From: Pullulanibacillus sp. KACC 23026
GTDB lineage: Bacteria > Bacillota > Bacilli > Bacillales > Sporolactobacillaceae
NCBI RefSeq assembly: GCF_029094525.1
Contig: NZ_CP119107.1
Location: 2,294,001-2,358,000, forward strand
Direction of reading: 5' to 3'
Length of the DNA: 64,000 nt
The first letter of the stretch is position 1. Each line of letters begins with the position of its first letter. Below, piece by piece: positions 26,492-34,975 of this stretch. The notes below the pieces were generated by a model. It worked only from the letters and a program-made list of their open reading frames with translations, was not told where the DNA came from and did no database searches. The translations under genes were made by a program, and so were the position numbers.

Positions 26492-27031
26492 ATGACGCAA
26501 GAAGCACTTCTAATTGTTGATATGAGCAATGATTTTGTGCACGATGAAGGCGGACTTACTGCGGGAAAGGCAGCACAGGAGATTGTTCCAATGATCGTTC
26601 AAAAAGCGAATGAATTTCTGCAAGCAGGCAAAGTGGTCGCGATTTGTATGGATGCCCATGAGCCGAACGATACTCATTTTGAGCTATGGCCCAAGCATAA
26701 TGTGAAAGGAACGTGGGGACAAAAACTGTATGGTCCGTTGGAAGTCTGGTATCAAGAAAATAAGGAGCATCTTAACGTTTTGTATATTCCTAAACCCGAA
26801 TACGATGCCTTTTTCGAAACGAACCTTCACGATCAACTACAAGAAAAAGGAGTTGCACGCGTCCATGTTACCGGTGTTTGTACAGATATCTGTGACTTTC
26901 TCACGGTTTATGGGGCTTATGCGCGAGGCTATGAAACGGTTGTATATTCAAAAGGTACAGCAACTTTTACTAACCAACATGATCTTTTTCTTAAGCATAT
27001 GGAGGCTATTTTTAAAACCAAAATCGTTTAA
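26492..27031 (+). CDS. pncA: Cysteine hydrolase, nicotinamidase-like
   Basis: 179-residue isochorismatase-like hydrolase. The Asp-Lys-Cys triad is visible: Asp in LLIVDMSNDFV (about residue 9), Lys in NVKGTWG/IPKPEYDAFF region and the nucleophile in HVTGVCTDICDFLTVYGAY (about 130). The metal-binding DAHEPNDTHFELWPKHN segment matches the nicotinamidase zinc/metal site (Asp-x-His). This fits conversion of nicotinamide to nicotinate, feeding pncB encoded 5 kb downstream. The ATG at 26492 has AAAGGGATG ahead. A frame shifted by +1 over its 3' half is a shadow. Confidence 0.85.
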   Translation: MTQEALLIVDMSNDFVHDEGGLTAGKAAQEIVPMIVQKANEFLQAGKVVAICMDAHEPNDTHFELWPKHNVKGTWGQKLYGPLEVWYQENKEHLNVLYIPKPEYDAFFETNLHDQLQEKGVARVHVTGVCTDICDFLTVYGAYARGYETVVYSKGTATFTNQHDLFLKHMEAIFKTKIV

Positions 27032-27090
27032 AGCGAAACGACCTGAGTTTGGCGTGCTTCTCCGTCGATTTAGGATCTCCCATATTTATA

Positions 27091-27119
27091 TTGACATAAG
27101 CTCTCATTCGATTAATAAT
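27091..27119 (+). promoter_or_regulatory. Promoter of the lysine permease transcript
   Basis: A perfect TTGACA box and AATAAT at 17-base spacing; transcription would begin some 10-15 bases before the lysine riboswitch. Confidence 0.7.
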
Positions 27120-27140
27120 AGTTAAGTTCGTATAAGTGAA

Positions 27141-27320
27141 TAGCTAAGATAGAGGAGCGGTTTTTAAGAGTACTATTACAGAGCTTTAGCGCGATGATGT
27201 AATAGGAAAGGAAACGCCGCCGAAACAGGCCGTGTGTGCTAAAACACGATCTTGTTGGGGTTGTATAGAAGATGTACAACACTGTCACAATTGTTTGTGG
27301 AGGGCTATCATTCTTTGCTA
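27141..27320 (+). promoter_or_regulatory. Lysine riboswitch (L-box)
   Basis: The conserved blocks appear in order: GATAGAGGAGCG, AAGAGTA, GGAAAGG, CGCCGAA, GGCCGTG, CTGTCA and TGGAGGGCTATC, with GATAG/CTATC closing P1 and TAGC/GCTA extending it. The arrangement matches the well-known Bacillus lysC leader. It controls the downstream lysine-type permease, presumably shutting off import when lysine is abundant. Confidence 0.93.
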
Positions 27321-27351
27321 ATGGTTTTCGTCGTAGACTTCAATCAATTTT

Positions 27352-27382
27352 GCCTTGAGTGTTTAAGCTCAGGGCTTTTTCT
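27352..27382 (+). terminator. Expression-platform terminator of the lysine riboswitch
   Basis: GCCTTGAG and CTCAGGGC pair (one G-T wobble) and are followed by TTTTTCT, 50 bases before the permease start. Confidence 0.8.
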
Positions 27383-27431
27383 ATTCTTAGGGACTTCACT
27401 TATCAGTAAACTGATAAGGGGCTTGATTAAC

Positions 27432-28901
27432 ATGTTAGACAGAGTGGACAACAAGAATGAATCCGGATCCGGAAACAAGCAGTTAAAAAGGGGGCTCCGC
27501 TCAAGACATTTGAGCATGATTGCTATTGGGGGAGCTATTGGAACAGGCTTGTTCGTCTCCAGTGGTTCAACCATTAGTACAGCAGGAGCAGGAGGGGCCT
27601 TAGCTGCTTATATTATTGTGGGAATCATGGTGTACTTTCTCATGACCAGTTTAGGTGAAATGGCAACTTTTATGCCGGTTTCGGGTTCGTTTGAAACCTA
27701 TGCAAGCCGCTTTGTTGATCCGGCGCTTGGATTTGCCCTTGGATGGAATTATTGGTATACCTGGGCCATTACGATTCCGGCCGAACTTGCCGCTGCTTCT
27801 TTGGTGATGAAATACTGGTTTCCAAACAGTCCATCCATCCTTTGGTGTGCTATTTTTTTAGTGCTATTTTTCCTATTAAATGTATTTTCCGTGAAAGGAT
27901 ATGGGGAAGGCGAATTTTGGTTCTCAAGCATTAAAGTTAGTGTTATTATCCTCTTTTTAGTCGTTGGGATTGCGATGATTTTGGGGATTTTCACTGGGCA
28001 TTCTTCTGGCTTTCATACCTTTAATTTAGGCGGAACCCCCTTTCATGGCGGGTTAATGGCGATTTTTTCGACAGTGCTTGTAGCTGGTTTTTCGTTTCAA
28101 GGCACGGAATTAGTCGGACTTGCAGCAGGTGAGAGCGATAACCCGGCTAAAAATGTACCAAAAGCTATTCGACAAGTATTTTGGCGTATTCTCTTGTTTT
28201 ACGTCCTTGCAATCTTTGTAATCGGTATGCTTATCCCGTATACGGACCCGAACTTGCTGAAATCGGATGTTCAAAATGTGGCTATCAGCCCATTTACACT
28301 CGTTTTTCAGAGAGCGGGATTTGCGCTTGCTGCAGCCGTTATGAATGCGGTCATTTTAACAGCAGTCCTATCAGCGGGAAACTCTGCTATGTATGCTTCC
28401 ACTCGGATGCTCTGGGCGTTAGCAAAAGAAGGGAAGGCGCCGCGACTCTTTAGTAAGGTGAATTCAAGAGGGGTTCCCATTAATTCTCTGTTGATTAATG
28501 TGTTCATCGGTTTGATTGCTTTTTTATCTTCAATGTTTGGAAATGGCTCCATTTACACTTGGATGATCAACGCGTCCGGTTTAAGCGGCTTTCTTGCTTG
28601 GTTAGGGATTGCCGTCAGTCATTATCGGTTTAGAAAAGCTTATGTGGCACAGGGGAGAGATCTCAATCAACTTGTTTATAAAGCCAAATGGTTTCCGTTT
28701 GGACCTATCTTTGCCTTTATCCTCTGTGCAGTCGTTATAGTTGGACAAGATTATTCAGGCTTTATGGACAAGCCGATTAATTGGACAGGAGTCATCGCCA
28801 CCTATATTGGGTTACCTTTGTTTATCCTTTTATGGCTGGGCTATAAATTCTTCAAAAAGACTAACGTTGTTAAGCTTGATCAATGTCATTTTGACAAGTG
28901 A
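27432..28901 (+). CDS. lysP: Lysine-specific-type amino acid permease (LysP-like)
   Basis: 489-residue APC/AAT-family transporter with 12 membrane helices. The first helix has SMIAIGGAIGTGLFVSSGS, then LGEMATFMPVSGSFETYASRF and NYWYTWAITIPAELAAASLVM, both characteristic of LysP; the sixth-helix segment FSFQGTELVGLAAGES is conserved. The lysine riboswitch upstream supports lysine as substrate. I start at ATG 27432 (AAGGGG nine bases ahead); the frame open from 27252 would begin inside the riboswitch and terminator. The 3' end runs into a dispersed repeat whose hairpin may terminate transcription. Confidence 0.93.
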   Translation: MLDRVDNKNESGSGNKQLKRGLRSRHLSMIAIGGAIGTGLFVSSGSTISTAGAGGALAAYIIVGIMVYFLMTSLGEMATFMPVSGSFETYASRFVDPALGFALGWNYWYTWAITIPAELAAASLVMKYWFPNSPSILWCAIFLVLFFLLNVFSVKGYGEGEFWFSSIKVSVIILFLVVGIAMILGIFTGHSSGFHTFNLGGTPFHGGLMAIFSTVLVAGFSFQGTELVGLAAGESDNPAKNVPKAIRQVFWRILLFYVLAIFVIGMLIPYTDPNLLKSDVQNVAISPFTLVFQRAGFALAAAVMNAVILTAVLSAGNSAMYASTRMLWALAKEGKAPRLFSKVNSRGVPINSLLINVFIGLIAFLSSMFGNGSIYTWMINASGLSGFLAWLGIAVSHYRFRKAYVAQGRDLNQLVYKAKWFPFGPIFAFILCAVVIVGQDYSGFMDKPINWTGVIATYIGLPLFILLWLGYKFFKKTNVVKLDQCHFDK

Positions 28902-28909
28902 TTAACCAT

Positions 28910-29029
28910 GAGGCTGGGACAAAACTAAACTAAAGACTTAACTTATAAATGAAAAACCGAACCCATCACGTTAAAAGGTGTGAATAAGTTCGGTTTTTTC
29001 TTTTCGTCAACTACCTCTGTCTCAGTCTC
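28910..29029. repeat. Dispersed GAGGCTGGGACA element, copy 1
   Basis: About 120 bases bounded by imperfect terminal inverted repeats, GAGGCTGGGACA and TGTCTCAGTCTC. The centre carries a strong hairpin with AAAAACCGAAC and GTTCGGTTTTTT arms, which probably also terminates lysP. The core is the reverse complement of bases 42622-42700 in copy 2. Confidence 0.8.
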
Positions 29030-29128
29030 TTTTTTGCTGGTTAAGAATCCTTTTTTATAATCAAGACCTCTCTGTGACATACTATCGATGATTCTAAAAG
29101 TAATGTCAGTGACAGGGGGCTATAACTA

Positions 29129-30769
29129 ATGGCTGAAACTAAGAATAAACAGGGAGCCGATGATGAAATGGAGCATATCAGCCCATTTGAGATAAAAAAT
29201 AAATTAGTTGATCTGGCAGAAGGAAAGAAGAGAATGACGCGTACCATGCTGGATGCAGGACGGGGCAATCCAAATTGGATCGCAGCTACACCTCGTGAAG
29301 CTTTCTTCGTTTTAGGCCAATTCGCAGTATCTGAGTCACGGAGAGTTTGGAATGAGTATGATCTAGCGGGAATGCCAAGTCGTGAGGGTATCCAGGAACG
29401 GTTTGAGGCTTATGTCAAAGAACATTCTGAAGTTCCGGGAATTCAATTACTCAAAGACATTGTTGATTATGGCATTAATGAATTGGATTTTGATCCTGAA
29501 AAATGGTTGTATGAGCTCGTTGATGGAATAATTGGGGATAATTATCCGAATCCTGATCGGATGCTTGTCAGAACAGAAAAAGCTGTTCAGTCTTTCTTAT
29601 TACAAGAACTGTACGGTAATGACACGTCAGTTGGCTCATTTGATCTTTTTGCTGTTGAAGGTGCAACAGCAGCTATGTGCTATATATTCGACACCTTATT
29701 TCGTAATTATCTGATACCAAATGGTTCAAAAATTGCCGTTATGGTTCCAATCTTTCCACCCTACATAGAAATACCAGAACTCCCGAACTTTGATTTTGAT
29801 GTGGTGGATATTCGAGCCTCTGCTCTCGACAAGGAAGGCCACCACACTTGGCAATATCCAGATGAGGAACTAGAGAAACTAACTGATCCGACTATTAAAG
29901 CTGTGTTTATTGTCAATCCGAGCAACCCGCCATCAGTTGCTCTTACAAAGGAATCAAGACAAAAGATTATAGACATCGTCAAGAACAATAATCCTGATCT
30001 CATGATTATTTCTGATGATGTATATGGGACTTTTATAGAAGGGTTTCGCTCATTAATGGTGGACCTTCCCTATAACACAATTGGAGTCTATTCATTCTCT
30101 AAATACTATGGGGTGACAGGCTGGCGGCTAGGAACGATTGCAGTTAATCAATCAAATGTCTTCAATAAATTATTGGAGGAGCTTCCTTCTGAACAAAAAG
30201 AAATCTTGCACAAAAGATATTCATCACTGACTCCTCATCCTGAGAAATTAACCTTTATGGATCGGCTTGTCGCGGATAGCCGGACCGTTGCCATGAATCA
30301 TACGGCAGGACTCTCAACCCCGCAGCAAGTTCAGATGGCTTTGTTCTCTATCTTTTCACTGCTCGATAAAGAGAATCGCTATAAAAAACAAACGATGGAA
30401 ATTTGTCATCGCCGGATGAATCTACTCTATGAGGGACTTGGTTTACCTAAAAAGCATTTGCCTAATGATGCCGATTATTACACAGAATTTGATTTGGAGA
30501 TTTGGTCTAATCATCATTTTGGACATGAACTGACAGACTATATGCAGGCACATTATAAACCAATTGATATTTTATACCGTCTGGCAGAACGATCTTCAAT
30601 TGTTTTACTAAATGGAGAAGGCTTCTTAGCTCCTTCATGGTCCATTCGAGTGTCTTTAGCTAATTTGGAGGATGAAGCGTATCTTAAAATCGGCCAGGAA
30701 TTGCACCATATTCTACAAGAAATTGCCGAGGAATGGGAAGAACAAAAAGAAACCAAACACAATAAATAA
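29129..30769 (+). CDS. aspD: Aspartate 4-decarboxylase (bifunctional aspartate aminotransferase/decarboxylase)
   Basis: 546-residue PLP enzyme of aminotransferase fold type I, longer than ordinary aspartate aminotransferases (about 400) and matching the aspartate 4-decarboxylase length. It beta-decarboxylates aspartate to alanine and CO2. The PLP lysine lies in YSFSKYYGVTGWRLGT; VNPSNPPS and ISDDVYGTF supply the cofactor Asn and Asp/Tyr. The N-terminal DAGRGNPNWIA segment is typical of this branch. GGGGG is ten bases before the ATG. Decarboxylation consumes a proton, so with the aspartate permease nearby it could help pH homeostasis or generate proton motive force. Confidence 0.88.
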   Translation: MAETKNKQGADDEMEHISPFEIKNKLVDLAEGKKRMTRTMLDAGRGNPNWIAATPREAFFVLGQFAVSESRRVWNEYDLAGMPSREGIQERFEAYVKEHSEVPGIQLLKDIVDYGINELDFDPEKWLYELVDGIIGDNYPNPDRMLVRTEKAVQSFLLQELYGNDTSVGSFDLFAVEGATAAMCYIFDTLFRNYLIPNGSKIAVMVPIFPPYIEIPELPNFDFDVVDIRASALDKEGHHTWQYPDEELEKLTDPTIKAVFIVNPSNPPSVALTKESRQKIIDIVKNNNPDLMIISDDVYGTFIEGFRSLMVDLPYNTIGVYSFSKYYGVTGWRLGTIAVNQSNVFNKLLEELPSEQKEILHKRYSSLTPHPEKLTFMDRLVADSRTVAMNHTAGLSTPQQVQMALFSIFSLLDKENRYKKQTMEICHRRMNLLYEGLGLPKKHLPNDADYYTEFDLEIWSNHHFGHELTDYMQAHYKPIDILYRLAERSSIVLLNGEGFLAPSWSIRVSLANLEDEAYLKIGQELHHILQEIAEEWEEQKETKHNK

Positions 30770-30801
30770 GACGGATGGGATGTTCGTCTTGATTCAAAAA
30801 A

Positions 30802-30833
30802 GCCCCTGTGTGATGCACAGGGGCCTGAGTTTT
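30802..30833. terminator. Terminator after aspD
   Basis: GCCCCTGTG and CACAGGGGC form a perfect 9-bp stem with a five-base loop; A-run before and GTTTT after. It lies 32 bases past the stop. Confidence 0.75.
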
Positions 30834-31134
30834 GGTTATGACAGACATCTCCTCAAAAGACTAACGGCTTGAAGAGGTCGTACCCACTCATTGGCCAAAT
30901 TAAGTAACAGGTTTGAAACAGTTTGTAATAATCCGGGATTTTTATGGTTTTTTTAGATAAAACTGGTAAACATAAAGGATTGGATAAAATTAGCACCCAT
31001 TTGCTTAGGCTTGATGGTGAAAGGAATAAGACAAGCCTTTCTAGTGATTCCCATTTTATGTTAATGATTTAGAAGATGACATTTGCTAACCTACTAGTAG
31101 ACCCACTTAGCCAACTACTAGGAGGTTCAAACAT

Positions 31135-31737
31135 ATGAAAAAACTAAACAAATTTAAAAAGATTATGTTAGCAGCTGGAGCTCTTTTATCTTTATCCGCC
31201 TTTACTTTAACAGGTAAATCAGAAGCTGCAACATCCCATACTGTTTCTTCTGGTCAAACGTATTGGACGATTGCAAAAGGTTTTGGTATTCCAATAGATA
31301 GTTTAGAAACGGCCAATCATTATAAATCTCTATATGCAGGGGAAACGATCACACTGCCCAATGCGAAATTTTCTTCTGCAGATAAAGCTTTGCTGGCACG
31401 ACTTGTTCACGCAGAAGCGTCTGGTGAACCTTATGCCGGGAAAGTGGCTGTAGCGACAGTTGTGTTAAACAGAGTGTTAAGCTCTCAATTTCCTGACACG
31501 ATTCCTGGTGTGATTAACCAAGTTTCCAATGGTTATTATGCGTTTACGCCTGTTAAAAACGGGCAAATCAATCATCCGGCTGATGCAGATTCTAAAAGAG
31601 CGGTCAACGAAGCCATAGCGCTGATTGGTAAAGGAAGTGGATCTTTATTCTTCTATAATCCATCCACAGCCACATCCTCCTTCGATGCTTCTCGTACAGT
31701 GACTGTGAAAATAGGGCATCATGTTTTTGCAAAATAA
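31135..31737 (+). CDS. Secreted LysM plus SleB/CwlJ-type cell-wall hydrolase
   Basis: 200 residues. A signal peptide (1-31, ending SEAA) is followed by one LysM peptidoglycan-binding domain (about 34-75, HTVSSGQTYWTIAKGFGIP to LYAGETITLP) and a Hydrolase_2 domain (about 82-200) with LARLVHAEASGEPYAGKVAV, VLNRVLSSQFPDTI and the terminal IGHHVFAK. The Glu in HAEASGE is the expected catalytic residue of this lytic-transglycosylase-like family, which includes the spore-cortex enzymes SleB and CwlJ and vegetative YkvT. CTAGGAGG lies close to the ATG. A strong terminator follows, so it is monocistronic. Confidence 0.92.
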   Translation: MKKLNKFKKIMLAAGALLSLSAFTLTGKSEAATSHTVSSGQTYWTIAKGFGIPIDSLETANHYKSLYAGETITLPNAKFSSADKALLARLVHAEASGEPYAGKVAVATVVLNRVLSSQFPDTIPGVINQVSNGYYAFTPVKNGQINHPADADSKRAVNEAIALIGKGSGSLFFYNPSTATSSFDASRTVTVKIGHHVFAK

Positions 31738-31765
31738 ATAAGGACTATATCATGATTTATTCCAT

Positions 31766-31800
31766 GAGCACTAATCGACTTAGCGATTAGTGCTCTTTTA
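31766..31800 (+). terminator. Terminator of LysM-hydrolase gene
   Basis: GAGCACTAATCG and CGATTAGTGCTC form a perfect 12-bp stem, followed by TTTTA. Confidence 0.9.
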
Positions 31801-32073
31801 GATATATTGGAGGGCGGAGATCATTTTGATAAAAGCTGCCTTTATGGGAAACCTTGCTTTATTTGGAAAAAATCACAACTCGTGCATTAAACATTTCTAA
31901 TTTCTAGAAACATGATAGAATAGAAAAGAAGTTTTTTGTATAATCAAAGGGTTGTAGGTAGTTTACATAGGTTTATTTATAGCAATACTTGAAATTGAGG
32001 CATTATACTTATTTAATATTAATAAAAAAATGTGAACCCTTTGAATCTGTTGACAGAACGTGGAGGACATCAA
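31801..32073. other. Leader region of pncB
   Basis: AT-rich, no clear gene. A 24-codon frame from TTG at 31827 (MIKAAFMGNLALF start) has GGAG six bases ahead and could be a small peptide, but nothing else supports it. The longer pncB frame upstream of 32074 lacks a ribosome site. Confidence 0.3.
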
Positions 32074-33528
32074 ATGTACGATGAGAATTTAACACTTTTT
32101 ACAGATTTGTATCAACTAACCATGATGTATGGCTATTACCAATCAGGTAAAATGGATGAAGAAGTCGCCTTTGATCTATTCTTTCGTAAAAATCCATTTA
32201 AAAATGGCTTTACCATTGCAGCAGGCTTGGAAACCTTGATCGATTATCTAAATAATCTAAGCTTTACACATGATGATATTGATTATTTAAGAAGCACAGG
32301 ACTATTCCCTGATGAAGGTTTTTTTAAAGAATTACGTAATTTCCGTTTTACCGGAGAAATCCATGCCGTTGAAGAGGGGATGATTGTCTTCCCGAATGAA
32401 CCGATCGTCCGAGTCCATACGAGGTTATTTGAAGCTCAATTGATTGAAACAGCTATTCTCTCTATGGTTGGCTATCAAACACTCATTGCGACAAAAGCCA
32501 ATCGGATTGTCAACGCAGCAAACGGAAAACCGGTCATTGAGATGGGGGCAAGACGCGGCCAAGGCCCAGGAAGCTCTATCTATGGAGCAAGAGCTGCCTA
32601 TATTGGAGGGGTAGTCGCCACCTCGAATGTAATAGCAGGCAAACGTTTCAATATTCCCATTTCCGGAACTCATGCTCATAGCTGGGTCATGAGCTTCAAC
32701 TCTGAGCTCGAGGCATTTAGAAAATACGCGAGATCTTACCCGGACAATTTGATCTTACTCGTGGATACTTACGATGTCCTAAAATCAGGTGTGCCTAATG
32801 CGATTAAAGTCTTCGATGAAGTTCATGAGGCGCTTGGTCGAAAGCCTGAAAAATTTGGAATACGATTGGACAGCGGTGATTTAACTTATTTGAGTCAAAA
32901 AGCGAGACAGTTATTAGATGCTGCTGGATATCCGGACGCGATTATCGTTGCTTCTAACGATTTAGACGAGTATACCATGCGTGAACTCCATACCCAAGGA
33001 GCACTAATTGATTCCTTTGGTGTTGGAACAAAGCTCATTACGGCCTATGATCAGCCAGCATTGGGCTGTGTTTATAAACTGGCTGCTGAGAAGATGGATG
33101 GTAAATGGGTCCCTCGTATAAAACGCTCGGAAAACGTGGAAAAGGTCACGAATCCAGGACTGAAAAAAATCGTTCGTTTCTTTAATGAAAACACGAATGA
33201 AGCCATTGTTGACCTCATCATGTTAGAAGATGAAAAGTTGCCCGAACAGCCATTTGAAGTGTTTGACCCTATCTACACTTGGAAACGGAAGACAGTAGAT
33301 GCGGCAAAGAGTCTCGAACTTTTAAAACCCATTTTTATAAACGGTAAATTGGTTTATGAGGTCCCTAGTCTTGAAGAAGTTGCAAAACGAACAAAAGAAA
33401 ATCTCAAAACATTTTCTAGCTTCCATACAAGATTCTCCAATCCTCATGAATACCATGTCGATTTGTCTCAGAAGCTTTGGGACACGAAAATGAAGTTATT
33501 ATCAAAAATTACAGATGATAACGTATAA
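32074..33528 (+). CDS. pncB: Nicotinate phosphoribosyltransferase
   Basis: Joins nicotinate to PRPP in the NAD salvage pathway; 484 residues, similar in length to Bacillus YueK. Conserved stretches are LFTDLYQLTMMYGYY at the N-terminus, EMGARRGQGPGSSIYGARAAYIGG, ISGTHAHSWVM with the catalytic His region, GIRLDSGDLTYLSQ and GTKLITAYDQPALGCVYKL. ATG at 32074 has TGGAGGA upstream. It complements the nicotinamidase gene at 26492. A perfect terminator follows directly. Confidence 0.95.
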   Translation: MYDENLTLFTDLYQLTMMYGYYQSGKMDEEVAFDLFFRKNPFKNGFTIAAGLETLIDYLNNLSFTHDDIDYLRSTGLFPDEGFFKELRNFRFTGEIHAVEEGMIVFPNEPIVRVHTRLFEAQLIETAILSMVGYQTLIATKANRIVNAANGKPVIEMGARRGQGPGSSIYGARAAYIGGVVATSNVIAGKRFNIPISGTHAHSWVMSFNSELEAFRKYARSYPDNLILLVDTYDVLKSGVPNAIKVFDEVHEALGRKPEKFGIRLDSGDLTYLSQKARQLLDAAGYPDAIIVASNDLDEYTMRELHTQGALIDSFGVGTKLITAYDQPALGCVYKLAAEKMDGKWVPRIKRSENVEKVTNPGLKKIVRFFNENTNEAIVDLIMLEDEKLPEQPFEVFDPIYTWKRKTVDAAKSLELLKPIFINGKLVYEVPSLEEVAKRTKENLKTFSSFHTRFSNPHEYHVDLSQKLWDTKMKLLSKITDDNV

Positions 33529-33543
33529 GATTTTGGGTAAATC

Positions 33544-33577
33544 AAAAAGAGAACGGCTAAGCGCCGTTCTCTTTTTC
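33544..33577 (+). terminator. Terminator of pncB
   Basis: AAAAAGAGAACGGC and GCCGTTCTCTTTTT form a 14-bp symmetrical stem beginning 16 bases after the stop; active in either direction. Confidence 0.9.
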
Positions 33578-33625
33578 ACATTTTACAGAATGAGTTTTAG
33601 CTGTCTCTTACAAGTCAACCTCTAA

Positions 33626-33787
33626 TCAAATCGGCTCATAACGGAATGGTTGCCCGCTGCAATCGTGGTAACTGTATAAAATCTCTGGTTTGTCCGTTAC
33701 AATGAGGCGATTGTCGGACCAATAAGGTCGGATGCTCTTGCCATCCAACCTTTTGTTAAAAGATGTTGATTGTGCCCCATTAAGATC
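33626..33787 (-). pseudogene. Possible C-terminal gene remnant downstream of the EamA transporter
   Basis: On the minus strand one frame stays open for about 55 codons to a TGA at 33626 and looks protein-like (KSIRPYWSDNRLIVTDKPEI ... PFRYEPI). It has no start codon or ribosome site, and its upstream end runs into the stop of the transporter gene in another frame. I recognise no family. It could be a deletion remnant; coding history is inference from composition only. Confidence 0.25.
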
Positions 33788-33791
33788 TTTT

Positions 33792-34691
33792 TTAGCGGTC
33801 TAAAGCTTTTTTTTGCAACGATTTTGGTTTAATGTTGACGCAAAGAATACTAATGATGACTAGAACTAACCCGCCCAAAAGGTTCAGTGTGATCGCTTCA
33901 TGAAGGAACAGGGCGCTCGCCGCAACGGAAATGAGTGGAATAATGAACGTATAAGAGCCGACAATGCTTGCTTCTCCAGCGCCTACCAATGTGAAGAAGA
34001 CGAGCCAGCCTATCGCGATAACAAAAATGGAAATAAAGGCTAATAGGGAGACAAAGGTAAGATTCCAAGTAATATCCGACCATGTTTCGGTCAACGAGCC
34101 AACCCCTGATAATAAAACGCCGCCAATGAGAAGCTGCGAGGTTACCATCCAAATCGAATCCACTTTTGCCCCTTGTTTTTTAACATAAACGGTTCCAAGT
34201 CCCCATCCAAAGGCGGTTCCAAGGGCAAGCAGAATCCCGATAACGGATAGATGACCCAAAACTCCATTAATGCTTATAGCGGCTACACCTAAGAAACCAA
34301 GAATTAAACCGATTATTTTCAACCCATACATCGCTTCGCCTAACCAAAGCCAAGAAAAAACACCTAGAAGAATGGGCTGTATGAAGACAATCGCAGAGAA
34401 AAGCCCTGCAGGCATAAATTTAAGTCCAATGGTTTGCAGGCCATAAAAGATGATGATGTTAAGGACAGCAGAAATGAGATAGGCTGACCAATTTTGCTTG
34501 AATTTGAACTTCTTATAATTTGGCAAGGCATAAATCAGTAACAGAAGGCCCGCAAGCAATGTTCGAATTCCAGCAAACAAAATGGGGGGGCAAAAATGAA
34601 GGGCATATTTAGATAATGGCCAATTAATTCCCCACATAATAACGAGAAATACAAGAAGGGATAGTGTTTTTATTTTTGAAAGTGAACGCAT
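33792..34691 (-). CDS. EamA/DMT-family transporter
   Basis: 299-residue membrane protein with ten predicted helices in two repeated EamA domains (about 10-140 and 150-290). Typical features are WGINWPLSKYAL near the start, FAGIRTLLAGLLLL, the FIQPILLGVFSWLWLGE end of repeat 1 and FIIPLISVAASALFLHEAIT in repeat 2. Such proteins export amino acids or other metabolites; the substrate is not deducible. The ATG at 34691 follows AGGGAGGAC; the longer frame from 34742 lacks a ribosome site. Confidence 0.9.
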   Translation of the reverse strand: MRSLSKIKTLSLLVFLVIMWGINWPLSKYALHFCPPILFAGIRTLLAGLLLLIYALPNYKKFKFKQNWSAYLISAVLNIIIFYGLQTIGLKFMPAGLFSAIVFIQPILLGVFSWLWLGEAMYGLKIIGLILGFLGVAAISINGVLGHLSVIGILLALGTAFGWGLGTVYVKKQGAKVDSIWMVTSQLLIGGVLLSGVGSLTETWSDITWNLTFVSLLAFISIFVIAIGWLVFFTLVGAGEASIVGSYTFIIPLISVAASALFLHEAITLNLLGGLVLVIISILCVNIKPKSLQKKALDR

Positions 34692-34975
34692 GAAGTCCTC
34701 CCTATCCAAAATAATAGTGTTAATACTTGAGTTATTATACACGAATTCAGATTGTCTTTAGTGAAAAATGCTCTAGAACGCTTACATAATTTGGATTGGA
34801 AGAGACATGTCTGCGCATGACAAGAAAATCGTGTGTGAAGCAGTCTCAAATCTATAACTTTGGGGTGTGGATATAAGAAATAAGACCAATTTAAAGCTCT
34901 TATTTGAATTAAAATTTAAAATATTGCGTAAGAAAGGTATAATTAAACTATTAAAATTATGGGAGGTTATGAATC

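Noticed and set aside
27252-27431. N-terminal extension of the lysine permease
   Set aside because: It begins inside the lysine riboswitch and crosses the expression-platform terminator; the ATG at 27432 has its own ribosome site and gives the normal family N-terminus.
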